DNA of 38,572 nt from JANOXC01 sp031418215 (GTDB lineage: Bacteria; Bacteroidota; Bacteroidia; AKYH767-A; OLB10): contig JANOXC010000161.1 in assembly GCA_031418215.1 (NCBI GenBank), positions 1-38,572 of the forward strand. The letters are read 5' to 3'. A program made the position numbers and the translations under genes. Below the pieces are notes generated by a model. It was given only the letters and a program-made list of their open reading frames with translations, had not been told where the DNA came from and searched no databases. Positions 8,784 through 14,320 of this stretch are shown in pieces; position 1 is the first letter of the stretch, and every line of letters starts with the position of its first letter.

Positions 8784-10007
8784 ATGAATAAGAAAAAGAT
8801 TTTTAACGATCCTGTTTATGGCTTTATAACGTTGCCTTATGATATCATTTTTGATTTAATAGAGCATCCCTTTTTTCAACGATTAAGAAGGATCAGGCAG
8901 CTGGGGCTTACGCACCTTGTTTATCCCGGAGCTTTGCACACACGTTTGCATCATGCATTGGGTTCTTTGCATTTGATGGTGCAAGCTGTAGATACCCTCC
9001 GCTCAAAAGGTCATGATATCACTGAGGAAGAATCAAAAGCTGTATGTATTGCCATTTTGTTGCATGATATCGGCCATGCCCCATTTTCACATGCATTAGA
9101 AAATAGCCTGGTTACAGGAATAAGCCATGAGCAGATTTCGCTGCTTTTGATGGAAGAGCTAAATAAGCAGTTTAATGGCGAGTTGACAATGGCTATCCGG
9201 ATATTTAAGAATGAATATCCGAAGCACTTTTTACATAACCTGGTCAGCAGTCAGCTCGATATGGACAGACTCGATTACCTGAACCGCGATAGTTTTTACA
9301 CCGGGGTGCTGGAAGGAAAAATTGGTGCTCAGCGTATCATCAAAATGCTCAACATCCATCAGGATCAGCTGGTCATTGAAGAAAAAGGGATTTATTCTAT
9401 TGAAAAATTCATTGTTGCCAGGAGACTAATGTACTGGCAGGTTTACCTCCACAAAACGGTGCTAGCGGCAGAGCAGTTGTTGGTTAATATTTTAAAACGG
9501 GCAAAGGAGTTATCAGCCATACAACATCCATTGTTTGCATCACCTGTTCTTCAATATTTTCTTCATCAGGAAATTACCGGAAAGGATCTTTTAGATACAA
9601 CCCATCTCATTCAGTACGCTAAACTTGATGATTATGATATTTATGGTGCCGTAAAAGTCTGGTCAGAGAATGAGGATTTTATCTTATCAAGGCTCTGCAG
9701 CGGTATTGTGAATAGAAAGTTATATAAGATCAAATTGCAGAAAGAACCTTTTGATCCTCATTTGCTCCATGCAAGGGTAGCCAAAGCCAATAAAATGTAT
9801 AAATTAACAAGTGAAGAAGCTGCTTATTTCACTTTTAATGGCGAAATCAGCAATAGTGCTTATGATCCTCAAGAGGAACAAATAAAAATTTTATTTAAAG
9901 ACGGCACCTTAAAAGAATTGACGGAAGAAAGTGACCAGATGGATGTCTCTGTATTGATTCGTCCTGTTCACAAGCATTATTGGTGTTATTTCCCTGAATT
10001 AGCATAA
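8784..10007 (+). CDS. HD-domain phosphohydrolase (dNTPase/SAMHD1-like)
   Basis: Metal-dependent phosphohydrolase of the HD superfamily, 407 residues, related to dGTP triphosphohydrolases and SAMHD1. The metal ligands are visible: His57 (TRLHHALGSLHL), the His94-Asp95 doublet (LLHDIGHAPFSHALE), and the distal Asp in SSQLDMDRLDYLNRDS (residues 155-170). The opening FNDPVYGFITLP is typical of a Bacteroidota group annotated only as HD-domain proteins. The substrate is probably a nucleotide, but dNTPase activity has not been shown for this group as far as I know. It diverges from porX across about 200 nt, which must contain both promoters. No lpx genes follow it here, although that gene often neighbours lipid A genes in the phylum. 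Confidence 0.9.
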   Translation: MNKKKIFNDPVYGFITLPYDIIFDLIEHPFFQRLRRIRQLGLTHLVYPGALHTRLHHALGSLHLMVQAVDTLRSKGHDITEEESKAVCIAILLHDIGHAPFSHALENSLVTGISHEQISLLLMEELNKQFNGELTMAIRIFKNEYPKHFLHNLVSSQLDMDRLDYLNRDSFYTGVLEGKIGAQRIIKMLNIHQDQLVIEEKGIYSIEKFIVARRLMYWQVYLHKTVLAAEQLLVNILKRAKELSAIQHPLFASPVLQYFLHQEITGKDLLDTTHLIQYAKLDDYDIYGAVKVWSENEDFILSRLCSGIVNRKLYKIKLQKEPFDPHLLHARVAKANKMYKLTSEEAAYFTFNGEISNSAYDPQEEQIKILFKDGTLKELTEESDQMDVSVLIRPVHKHYWCYFPELA

Positions 10008-10227
10008 TTTAACCAATAATCACTTGGCAAGTTAATTTAATATTGTATTTTTAAAGGATCGAATTATTTTAAACTGGGAAAATGTAAATATTATAACAAT
10101 TATTTTGGATTATGTAACAATTCAAAGGATTAAAAAAGGGAGTTTTGTTAGTCAGAATCGATTTTTTATCCTAATTAAAAAAGTTTCTTTTCGTAAATCA
10201 GGTATCTAAAAAAATCAATTTAAAAGC

Positions 10228-11598
10228 ATGAAAAAATTTGCAATAAAGTTAATGCTACCATTGATGATGGTTGGCATATTATTCATACAGAGTTGCCGGA
10301 AAGACGATGATGCAGGAATGTCTTCTGAATCGGCATTGACATCTAACCCTACGGCAGCCCGTTGTAGTGCAAATGAGGAATCTGCAATTGTTAAACCCTG
10401 GTATGATTTACTGGATGAATTGATTCGTACTACTCCCGGTCATACGCCTGCTATCGCAGCAAGAGAAATTGGCTATACCGGCATTTCACTTTATGAGGCT
10501 ACTACAGGTGGAATCAACGGTTATCATACACTGGCCGGACAATTAAACGGGCTTTCATCTCTACCGCAACGACAGTCTGGCGCAACTTATATCGGACCAG
10601 TAGCAGCCAATGCTGCACTTGCCCACATCATTACCTTGCTGTTTGGAAATGTATCTGCAGCCGGATTAACAAGCATTAATAATCTGGAATCGACCAACGA
10701 AGCTGTCTATGCACTTATCTATAACAATGCAGATTTAATTAGATCAAGGACTTTTGGGCGAGATATTGCGGATGCAGTTTATTTGTACTCTCAAACTGAT
10801 GGTGGCCATCAGGCATATTTAGCGAATTTTTCTGCAAGTTATATACCTCCGGTTGGCTTAGGATTTTGGGTTCCCACACCTCCGGCCTACTCAGCTGCGA
10901 TGTTACCATATTGGGGAAGTAACCGTACTTTTCTGGCCGTTAATAGTTCCCCATTGATTGATCCTCCACTTCCTCCTTCTTATTCAACCAATGTAAATTC
11001 AACACTTTATAAGAAGGCACTTGAAGTTTATACTACGGTAAATAATCTTACTCAAGCTCAAAAAGACATTGCCACTTATTGGGCTGATGGCGGGGGTACG
11101 TATACGCCACCCGGTCATTTAATTGCGCTTACTGTTCAAATGCTCCGAAGTAAAAATTTTAATCTGCATAAGTCAGCGGCACTATTGGCAAGAGAAGGGA
11201 TCTTGTTGAACGAAGCTGGCATAGTTTGCTGGAGAGCGAAATATAGCAACAATCTCCAAAGACCAATAACATACATCAGGACGAATATTGACCCTGCCTG
11301 GAATTCTTTTATCGGTACCCCACCGTTCCCAACCTATACTTCAGGACATTCTTCTTTTTCAGGTGGAACAGCAAGGATCCTTTCAAAACAGTTTGGAGGA
11401 AATATGGCTTTTATTGACAGCACAAAGATGGCTCTTGGATTTCCATCAAGATCATTTACCAGTTTTACGCAAGCTGCACAAGAAGCAGCTGTTTCAAGGT
11501 TGTATGGTGGAATCCATTACGAATTTGATAATAAATACGGTTATGACTGTGGACAAGCCATTGCGAATAATATCCTGCTTGGAATAACATGGAATTAA
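10228..11598 (+). CDS. vanadium-dependent haloperoxidase / PAP2-type phosphatase lipoprotein
   Basis: Lipoprotein with a signal peptide and lipobox (ILFIQSC, Cys23), so it is probably anchored in the outer or inner membrane. The C-terminal part has the full catalytic set shared by vanadium haloperoxidases and type 2 phosphatidic acid phosphatases: Lys338 and Arg345 (KYSNNLQRPITYIR), Ser372-Gly373-His374 (PTYTSGHSSFSGG), then Arg424, His430 and Asp434 (SRLYGGIHYEFDN). At 456 residues and with an upstream helical domain, it resembles bacterial haloperoxidase-like proteins more than small lipid phosphatases. Whether it oxidises halides or removes phosphate cannot be told from these residues alone. 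It stands alone, ahead of a bidirectional terminator. The 220 nt upstream are AT-rich; I see no convincing promoter match there. Confidence 0.9.
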   Translation: MKKFAIKLMLPLMMVGILFIQSCRKDDDAGMSSESALTSNPTAARCSANEESAIVKPWYDLLDELIRTTPGHTPAIAAREIGYTGISLYEATTGGINGYHTLAGQLNGLSSLPQRQSGATYIGPVAANAALAHIITLLFGNVSAAGLTSINNLESTNEAVYALIYNNADLIRSRTFGRDIADAVYLYSQTDGGHQAYLANFSASYIPPVGLGFWVPTPPAYSAAMLPYWGSNRTFLAVNSSPLIDPPLPPSYSTNVNSTLYKKALEVYTTVNNLTQAQKDIATYWADGGGTYTPPGHLIALTVQMLRSKNFNLHKSAALLAREGILLNEAGIVCWRAKYSNNLQRPITYIRTNIDPAWNSFIGTPPFPTYTSGHSSFSGGTARILSKQFGGNMAFIDSTKMALGFPSRSFTSFTQAAQEAAVSRLYGGIHYEFDNKYGYDCGQAIANNILLGITWN

Positions 11599-11600
11599 CT

Positions 11601-11632
11601 TGCTAAGACAGGAATTAATTCCTGTTCTAGCA
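11601..11632. repeat. 32-nt near-perfect inverted repeat after the haloperoxidase gene
   Basis: The two 16-nt arms begin TGCTAAGACAGG and end CCTGTTCTAGCA. The central 18 nt (11608-11625) are a perfect palindrome, and only one A-C mismatch and one G-T wobble lie in the outer arms. There is no loop, so it could be a protein-binding palindrome, or form an extended hairpin in mRNA 2 nt after the stop codon. No T tract follows on the plus strand. Confidence 0.7.
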
Positions 11633-11643
11633 GAAAAAAGATC

Positions 11644-11679
11644 AAAAAAAAACCCTGTTCAACAGAACAGGGTTTTTTT
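11644..11679. terminator. bidirectional rho-independent terminator
   Basis: A perfect 10-bp stem (11651-11660 with 11665-11674, arms AACCCTGTTC and GAACAGGGTT) with an AACA loop, flanked by an A run on the left and seven T on the right. It lies between the convergent haloperoxidase and cold-shock genes and can end both transcripts. Confidence 0.92.
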
Positions 11680-11696
11680 GAGCCTGATAAAATTAT

Positions 11697-11891
11697 TTAT
11701 GATGCTAATTGTACATTCACAGCATTTAAACCTTTTTTACCTTGGGTCACTTCGTAGGTAACTTCATCACCTTCACGAACGTCATCTCTTAAACCACTAA
11801 GGTGTACAAAGATGTCCTGACCTGTTTCATTGTCATTAATAAACCCAAATCCCTTTGAGTTGTTGAAAAATTTTACTTTTCCTTTTTTCAT
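11697..11891 (-). CDS. cold-shock domain protein (CspA family)
   Basis: Small nucleic-acid-binding protein of 64 residues, the normal size of a bacterial cold-shock protein; it binds single-stranded RNA and DNA in the cytoplasm. RNP1 is KGFGFI (residues 13-18) and RNP2 is DIFVH (residues 26-30). I chose the start MKKGKVKFF; an upstream ATG in the same frame would add 33 residues foreign to the family. A -7-like element TATATTTG lies 31 nt upstream. It converges on the haloperoxidase gene and shares a terminator with it. Whether it is cold-induced or constitutive cannot be seen. Confidence 0.96.
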   Translation of the reverse strand: MKKGKVKFFNNSKGFGFINDNETGQDIFVHLSGLRDDVREGDEVTYEVTQGKKGLNAVNVQLAS

Positions 11892-11922
11892 TTTTAAACG
11901 TTTTATAATTTGAATTAATGCG

Positions 11923-11930
11923 CAAATATA
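11923..11930 (-). promoter_or_regulatory. putative -7 promoter element of the cold-shock gene
   Basis: TATATTTG on the minus strand is an exact match to TAnnTTTG, 31 nt before the cold-shock ATG. The nearest upstream TTG is at only 15 nt, shorter than the usual spacing of about 20 nt, so the -33 element is uncertain. The resulting leader would be about 25 nt, without the long structured leader of E. coli cspA. Confidence 0.5.
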
Positions 11931-11990
11931 GGTAAAAAAATGAGGCAAGTGGCTTTTTTTCAATTTTTTATGGAAATGTTCCATTTCCAA

Positions 11991-12096
11991 ATGCAGAATT
12001 CAGAATTCAGAATTCAGAATTGAGCTTTTCCTAACGCAAAAAAAATGCAGCATTCAGATATTATAGAATTTCAATTCTACATTCTGAATTCTGCAT
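11991..12096. repeat. intergenic CAGAATT tandem repeat with an inverted copy
   Basis: Four perfect tandem copies of the 7-mer CAGAATT fill 11994-12021. The first 16 nt of this block (11991-12006, ATGCAGAATTCAGAAT) recur in perfect inverted form at 12081-12096. The 74 nt between contain another short inverted pair (TAGAATT and AATTCTA around 12064-12079). The block is non-coding and could be a small palindromic element or a remnant of one; copy number elsewhere in the genome is unknown. Confidence 0.7.
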
Positions 12097-12107
12097 TCTA
12101 AATTCAA

Positions 12108-12122
12108 GTCGGGGTGGCCGGA
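12108..12122 (-). repeat. orphan copy of the tRNA-Pro 3' end
   Basis: These 15 nt (GTCGGGGTGGCCGGA on the plus strand) are identical to 12278-12292, which is the 3' acceptor and T-arm end of tRNA-Pro plus one flanking base, in the same orientation and 170 nt apart. The match stops abruptly after the shared block, so no second complete tRNA is present. It may be a relic of a tandem tRNA duplication or a recombination scar. Confidence 0.6.
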
Positions 12123-12156
12123 GTACCTGCGGTGATCCGGGTATTGGGGGTGAACT

Positions 12157-12277
12157 AAATCACTAAAGCCTGGCTTCGCCTTGGTCTTTTTTATTGCTAG
12201 TTTTTTCTCAAACTCGTTTGGAAAAAACTAGCAATAAAAAAGCCCTTTTTGCTATGCAAAAAAGGCTTTAATGATTT
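12157..12277. repeat. large nested inverted repeat next to tRNA-Pro
   Basis: The core is a perfect 21-bp inverted repeat, 12187-12207 against 12221-12241, with the inner arms CAAAC and GTTTG closing the loop. The outer arms AAATCACTAAAGCC (12157-12170) and GGCTTTAATGATTT (12264-12277) pair with one mismatch. Each side holds a small GC hairpin followed by a run of T towards the centre, so the structure looks like two terminator regions in inverted orientation. No ORF is inside it. Confidence 0.8.
12236..12266 (-). terminator. rho-independent terminator of tRNA-Pro
   Basis: On the minus strand the arms GCCTTTTTTGC and GCAAAAAGGGC (with one G-U pair) surround an ATA loop, and six T follow. It starts 13 nt after the tRNA 3' end and forms the right side of the larger nested inverted repeat. 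Confidence 0.85.
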
Positions 12278-12278
12278 G

Positions 12279-12352
12279 TCGGGGTGGCCGGATTTGAACC
12301 GACGACCTCCAGCACCCCATGCTGACGCGATACCGGGCTACGCTACACCCCG
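12279..12352 (-). tRNA. tRNA-Pro (anticodon GGG)
   Basis: A 74-nt cloverleaf on the minus strand. The acceptor arms CGGGGTG and CACCCCG pair fully, with discriminator A. The anticodon arm TCAGC / GCTGG holds the loop ATGGGGT, giving anticodon GGG for CCC codons, with CCU by wobble. The T arm GTCGG / CCGGC holds the loop TTCAAAT. The CCA end is not encoded (CAA follows the discriminator), so it must be added after transcription. The leader is about 60 nt if the TATATTTG upstream is its promoter. Confidence 0.96.
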
Positions 12353-12418
12353 AGAATTAGATATTAAGTTAAATGTTATTAGTTAATGGTTTGGGGATTT
12401 TCACTTAAAAACACTTTG

Positions 12419-12426
12419 CAAATATA
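12419..12426 (-). promoter_or_regulatory. putative -7 promoter element of tRNA-Pro
   Basis: TATATTTG on the minus strand, 66 nt before the tRNA 5' end, matches the Bacteroidota -7 consensus. The upstream TTTG is 23 nt away, slightly farther than usual. Confidence 0.4.
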
Positions 12427-12521
12427 AGACACTTAAATTTTTGTTTGTTCAAATTTTCAAACATGCCAATAAATTTTTCCTTCGCAGTTTATTAATAGTT
12501 TCGCATCTTAATTCTAAAAGT

Positions 12522-13253
12522 ATGCTCGAGCAATTTGCACATCTGTTAACCATATCAGGACTTGTTAGCCTTTTAACGCTGATTGTGATGGAAATCGTTT
12601 TAGGAATTGACAACATTATTTTCATTTCCATACTTGCGGGCAAACTGCCCAAGAATAAACAGGCTAAGGCCAGAAAAATTGGTCTTTCCCTGGCTTTACT
12701 AATGAGGATTGGCCTTCTCTTTTGTATTACCTGGATCGCAGGATTAAAAACCGATTTGATCACCATTGCAGGACAAGGATTCAGTGGACGAGATCTTGTT
12801 TTGCTTGCCGGCGGATTATTCCTGATTGCAAAAAGCACGTCTGAAATTCATGGGAAAATTGAAGGTGAAGAGGAACATAAAAATCCTGATCTGAAGAAAC
12901 TCACCTTAAATGCTGCCGTCTTTCAGATTATCTTATTAGACATTGTCTTTTCTTTTGACTCTATATTAACAGCCATCGGCCTTGTGAATGAAATAGTTAC
13001 GATGATTTTGGCTGTAATTATATCTATGTTGGTGATGTTAGCTGCTGCTAAATCAGTCAGCGACTTTGTAAATAACCACCCTACAATTAAAATGTTGGCT
13101 TTAGCATTTCTGCTCATGATTGGGTTTATGCTGGTAGTAGAGGCTTTTGATGTTCATGTTCCCAAAGGCTATATTTATTTTGCCATGGCCTTTTCACTTA
13201 TTGTAGAGCTATTAAATCAGAAAGTTAGGAAAAAGAGCCCCAAATCTCATTGA
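12522..13253 (+). CDS. TerC family integral membrane protein
   Basis: Polytopic inner membrane protein of the TerC/Alx family, 243 residues from the chosen ATG (MLEQFAHLL); 27 further upstream residues from an earlier ATG in the same frame look like non-coding sequence. About seven TM segments are visible. The two internally related family motifs carry the conserved membrane acids: EIVLGIDNIIFIS (Glu24, Asp30, Asn31) and LLDIVFSFDSILTAIG in the second half. The N and C halves are probably an inverted repeat, as in the LysE-like superfamily. Family members have been linked to tellurite resistance and to manganese export during metallation of exported proteins; which applies here is not visible. 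It appears monocistronic. Confidence 0.93.
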   Translation: MLEQFAHLLTISGLVSLLTLIVMEIVLGIDNIIFISILAGKLPKNKQAKARKIGLSLALLMRIGLLFCITWIAGLKTDLITIAGQGFSGRDLVLLAGGLFLIAKSTSEIHGKIEGEEEHKNPDLKKLTLNAAVFQIILLDIVFSFDSILTAIGLVNEIVTMILAVIISMLVMLAAAKSVSDFVNNHPTIKMLALAFLLMIGFMLVVEAFDVHVPKGYIYFAMAFSLIVELLNQKVRKKSPKSH

Positions 13254-13296
13254 GGTAAGTTGGCGTAACAAGTTATTAACCAAAAGAAAAAGAGTG

Positions 13297-13327
13297 TTGT
13301 ATTAAACCTCTTCAGCCCTTATATTTG
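13297..13327 (+). promoter_or_regulatory. promoter of the coiled-coil protein/zapA operon
   Basis: TTG at 13297-13299 is followed after 20 nt by TATATTTG at 13320-13327. This is the best match in the window to the Bacteroidota promoter form (TTG, about 20 nt, TAnnTTTG). The expected transcription start is about 13334, giving a leader of only about 15 nt before the ATG at 13350. Confidence 0.7.
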
Positions 13328-13349
13328 CTTTCCTTCAACTTTTTAAAAC

Positions 13350-13667
13350 ATGGAAACACCTGAGTTGCTTTTATCTGTAAAGCAAAAAACAGAAAGCCTG
13401 ATACAGCGCCATCGTAACCTCCAGCAACAAATGAGGAAGCTGGAAACACAGATCGAAAGGCAGCAGTCGCTGTTTCAACAGCTATCGGTTGATAAAGAAC
13501 AACTTGTTTCAGAAAATAAAGAGTTGAAGGAACAGATAAAAACTATTAAATTAGCACAATCTTTAACTACGGGAAATGGCGATCAGAGCTCCCGTGAGAC
13601 AAAGACAAAAATTAACGAATACATCAAGGAAATAGATAAGTGTCTATCCTTGTTAAATCGTGAATAA
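13350..13667 (+). CDS. small coiled-coil protein upstream of zapA
   Basis: A 105-residue protein without signal peptide or TM helix. Residues 8-75 are a nearly continuous coiled coil with heptads rich in Leu, Gln and Glu (LLSVKQKTESLIQRHRNLQ onward), a short polar break (TGNGDQSSRE) and a C-terminal helix (NEYIKEIDKCLSLLNRE). I cannot assign a named family. Its stop codon directly abuts the zapA ATG, so the two are certainly co-transcribed, and the promoter at 13297-13327 serves both. By position and architecture it could be a cell-division coiled-coil partner of ZapA, analogous to ZapB, but that is inference from context only. Confidence 0.88.
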   Translation: METPELLLSVKQKTESLIQRHRNLQQQMRKLETQIERQQSLFQQLSVDKEQLVSENKELKEQIKTIKLAQSLTTGNGDQSSRETKTKINEYIKEIDKCLSLLNRE

Positions 13668-13967
13668 ATGGTTCAGACCAAAACGACTATACAAGTACAA
13701 ATTGGCAATCGCTCTTACCCGATAACGGTTGCAGCGGAGGAGCAGGAAAGTGTGGTTAAAGCAGCAGAAAAAATAAATAACCAGATGAAAGAGTTGGAGG
13801 CTGCATATAAAGTAAAAGACCAGCAAGATTTGCTGGCCATGAGTTGTCTTCAATTAGCTTCAGAGCAAATTAAAAGCGCTGTTAATTTGTCGGCAACTAC
13901 TGATGAAGTAACCTCAGGCCTTCAGCAATTGGATGCCATGGTAACGGATTATCTGAACCAGGTTTAA
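13668..13967 (+). CDS. zapA: cell division protein ZapA
   Basis: FtsZ-ring-associated protein that bundles FtsZ protofilaments at midcell; 99 residues, normal for the family. The N-terminal globular part has the ZapA pattern VQIGNRSYPITVAAEEQESV, followed by AAEKINNQMKELE and a C-terminal coiled coil (DLLAMSCLQLASEQ onward). It begins immediately after the stop of the coiled-coil gene. A 6S-like RNA and rny follow, matching the frequent linkage of zapA and ssrS in bacteria. Confidence 0.9.
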   Translation: MVQTKTTIQVQIGNRSYPITVAAEEQESVVKAAEKINNQMKELEAAYKVKDQQDLLAMSCLQLASEQIKSAVNLSATTDEVTSGLQQLDAMVTDYLNQV

Positions 13968-13992
13968 CGTTCTTATTCTTCCTTAGGGAATA

Positions 13993-14024
13993 TTGCTATG
14001 CAGCCTCCATACTGCATAGTAAAA
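13993..14024 (+). promoter_or_regulatory. probable 6S RNA promoter carrying a perfect inverted repeat
   Basis: TTG at 13993-13995 lies 21 nt before TAGTAAAA (14017-14024), which sits just upstream of the inferred RNA 5' end. Between these elements is a perfect 8-bp inverted repeat with an 8-nt spacer, CTATGCAG (13996-14003) and CTGCATAG (14012-14019). It could be an operator or, if transcription comes through from zapA, a hairpin. The -7 match is weak. Confidence 0.4.
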
Positions 14025-14029
14025 TAAAA

Positions 14030-14198
14030 CCCGCGTAAATTCTGATCGCAGTTGTAAACTCAACATTACACACATAGGAGCTATGCTCGATTTGTGAATT
14101 GCATACCCACCTTGAGTGGGCAGCATGCAGCAAACGGATGCCTCCGACCCTGTTATACCGGGGTTTGTACACTCACAGAATTTATAGCGGGCTTTTTA
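14030..14198 (+). ncRNA. ssrS: 6S-like regulatory RNA
   Basis: About 169 nt of non-coding sequence between zapA and rny that folds into one long rod closed by complementary ends. The 5' end CCCGC-G-TAAATTCTG pairs with the 3' end CAGAATTTA-TA-GCGGG, and CTTTTTATTT follows as a terminator tail. An apical arm forms from TGCAT, the hairpin CCCAC-CTTGA-GTGGG, and ATGCA. Two small hairpins flank the centre, CATAG-GAG-CTATG and CGGA-TGCC-TCCG, as expected for a 6S central region. 6S RNA mimics an open promoter and binds the housekeeping RNA polymerase holoenzyme. The fold and the zapA neighbour support the call; I could not run a covariance model, and the exact ends are estimates. Confidence 0.7.
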
Positions 14199-14219
14199 TT
14201 TGGGTAATGTCAACTTTAA

Positions 14220-14299
14220 TTTGCAAAAAGTTGCAAACTCCTTCATGCACAACCAACAAAATCATCCCTTCTTATATCTCAATGGAGTTGAAAGACTCC
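14220..14299 (+). promoter_or_regulatory. rny leader with two inverted repeats
   Basis: TTTGCAA-AAAG-TTGCAAA (14220-14237) is a perfect 7-bp inverted repeat close to a TTTAATTTGC promoter-like sequence. GGAGT-TGAAAG-ACTCC (14284-14299) can form a hairpin in the leader 21 nt before the rny ATG. Function unknown; the first could be part of the promoter or an operator. Confidence 0.3.
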
Positions 14300-14320
14300 G
14301 TTTAAACAACAAATCAAACA

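Noticed and set aside
11892..11990. N-terminal extension of the cold-shock protein
   Set aside because: The extra 33 codons precede a full 64-residue family match and contain the -7 promoter element.
11994..12021. Possible CRISPR-like repeats
   Set aside because: The unit is only 7 bp with no spacers and no cas genes; it is a simple tandem repeat.
12108..12292. attL/attR of an integrated element at tRNA-Pro
   Set aside because: The direct repeats are only 170 nt apart with no integrase between or near them, so at most it is a scar.
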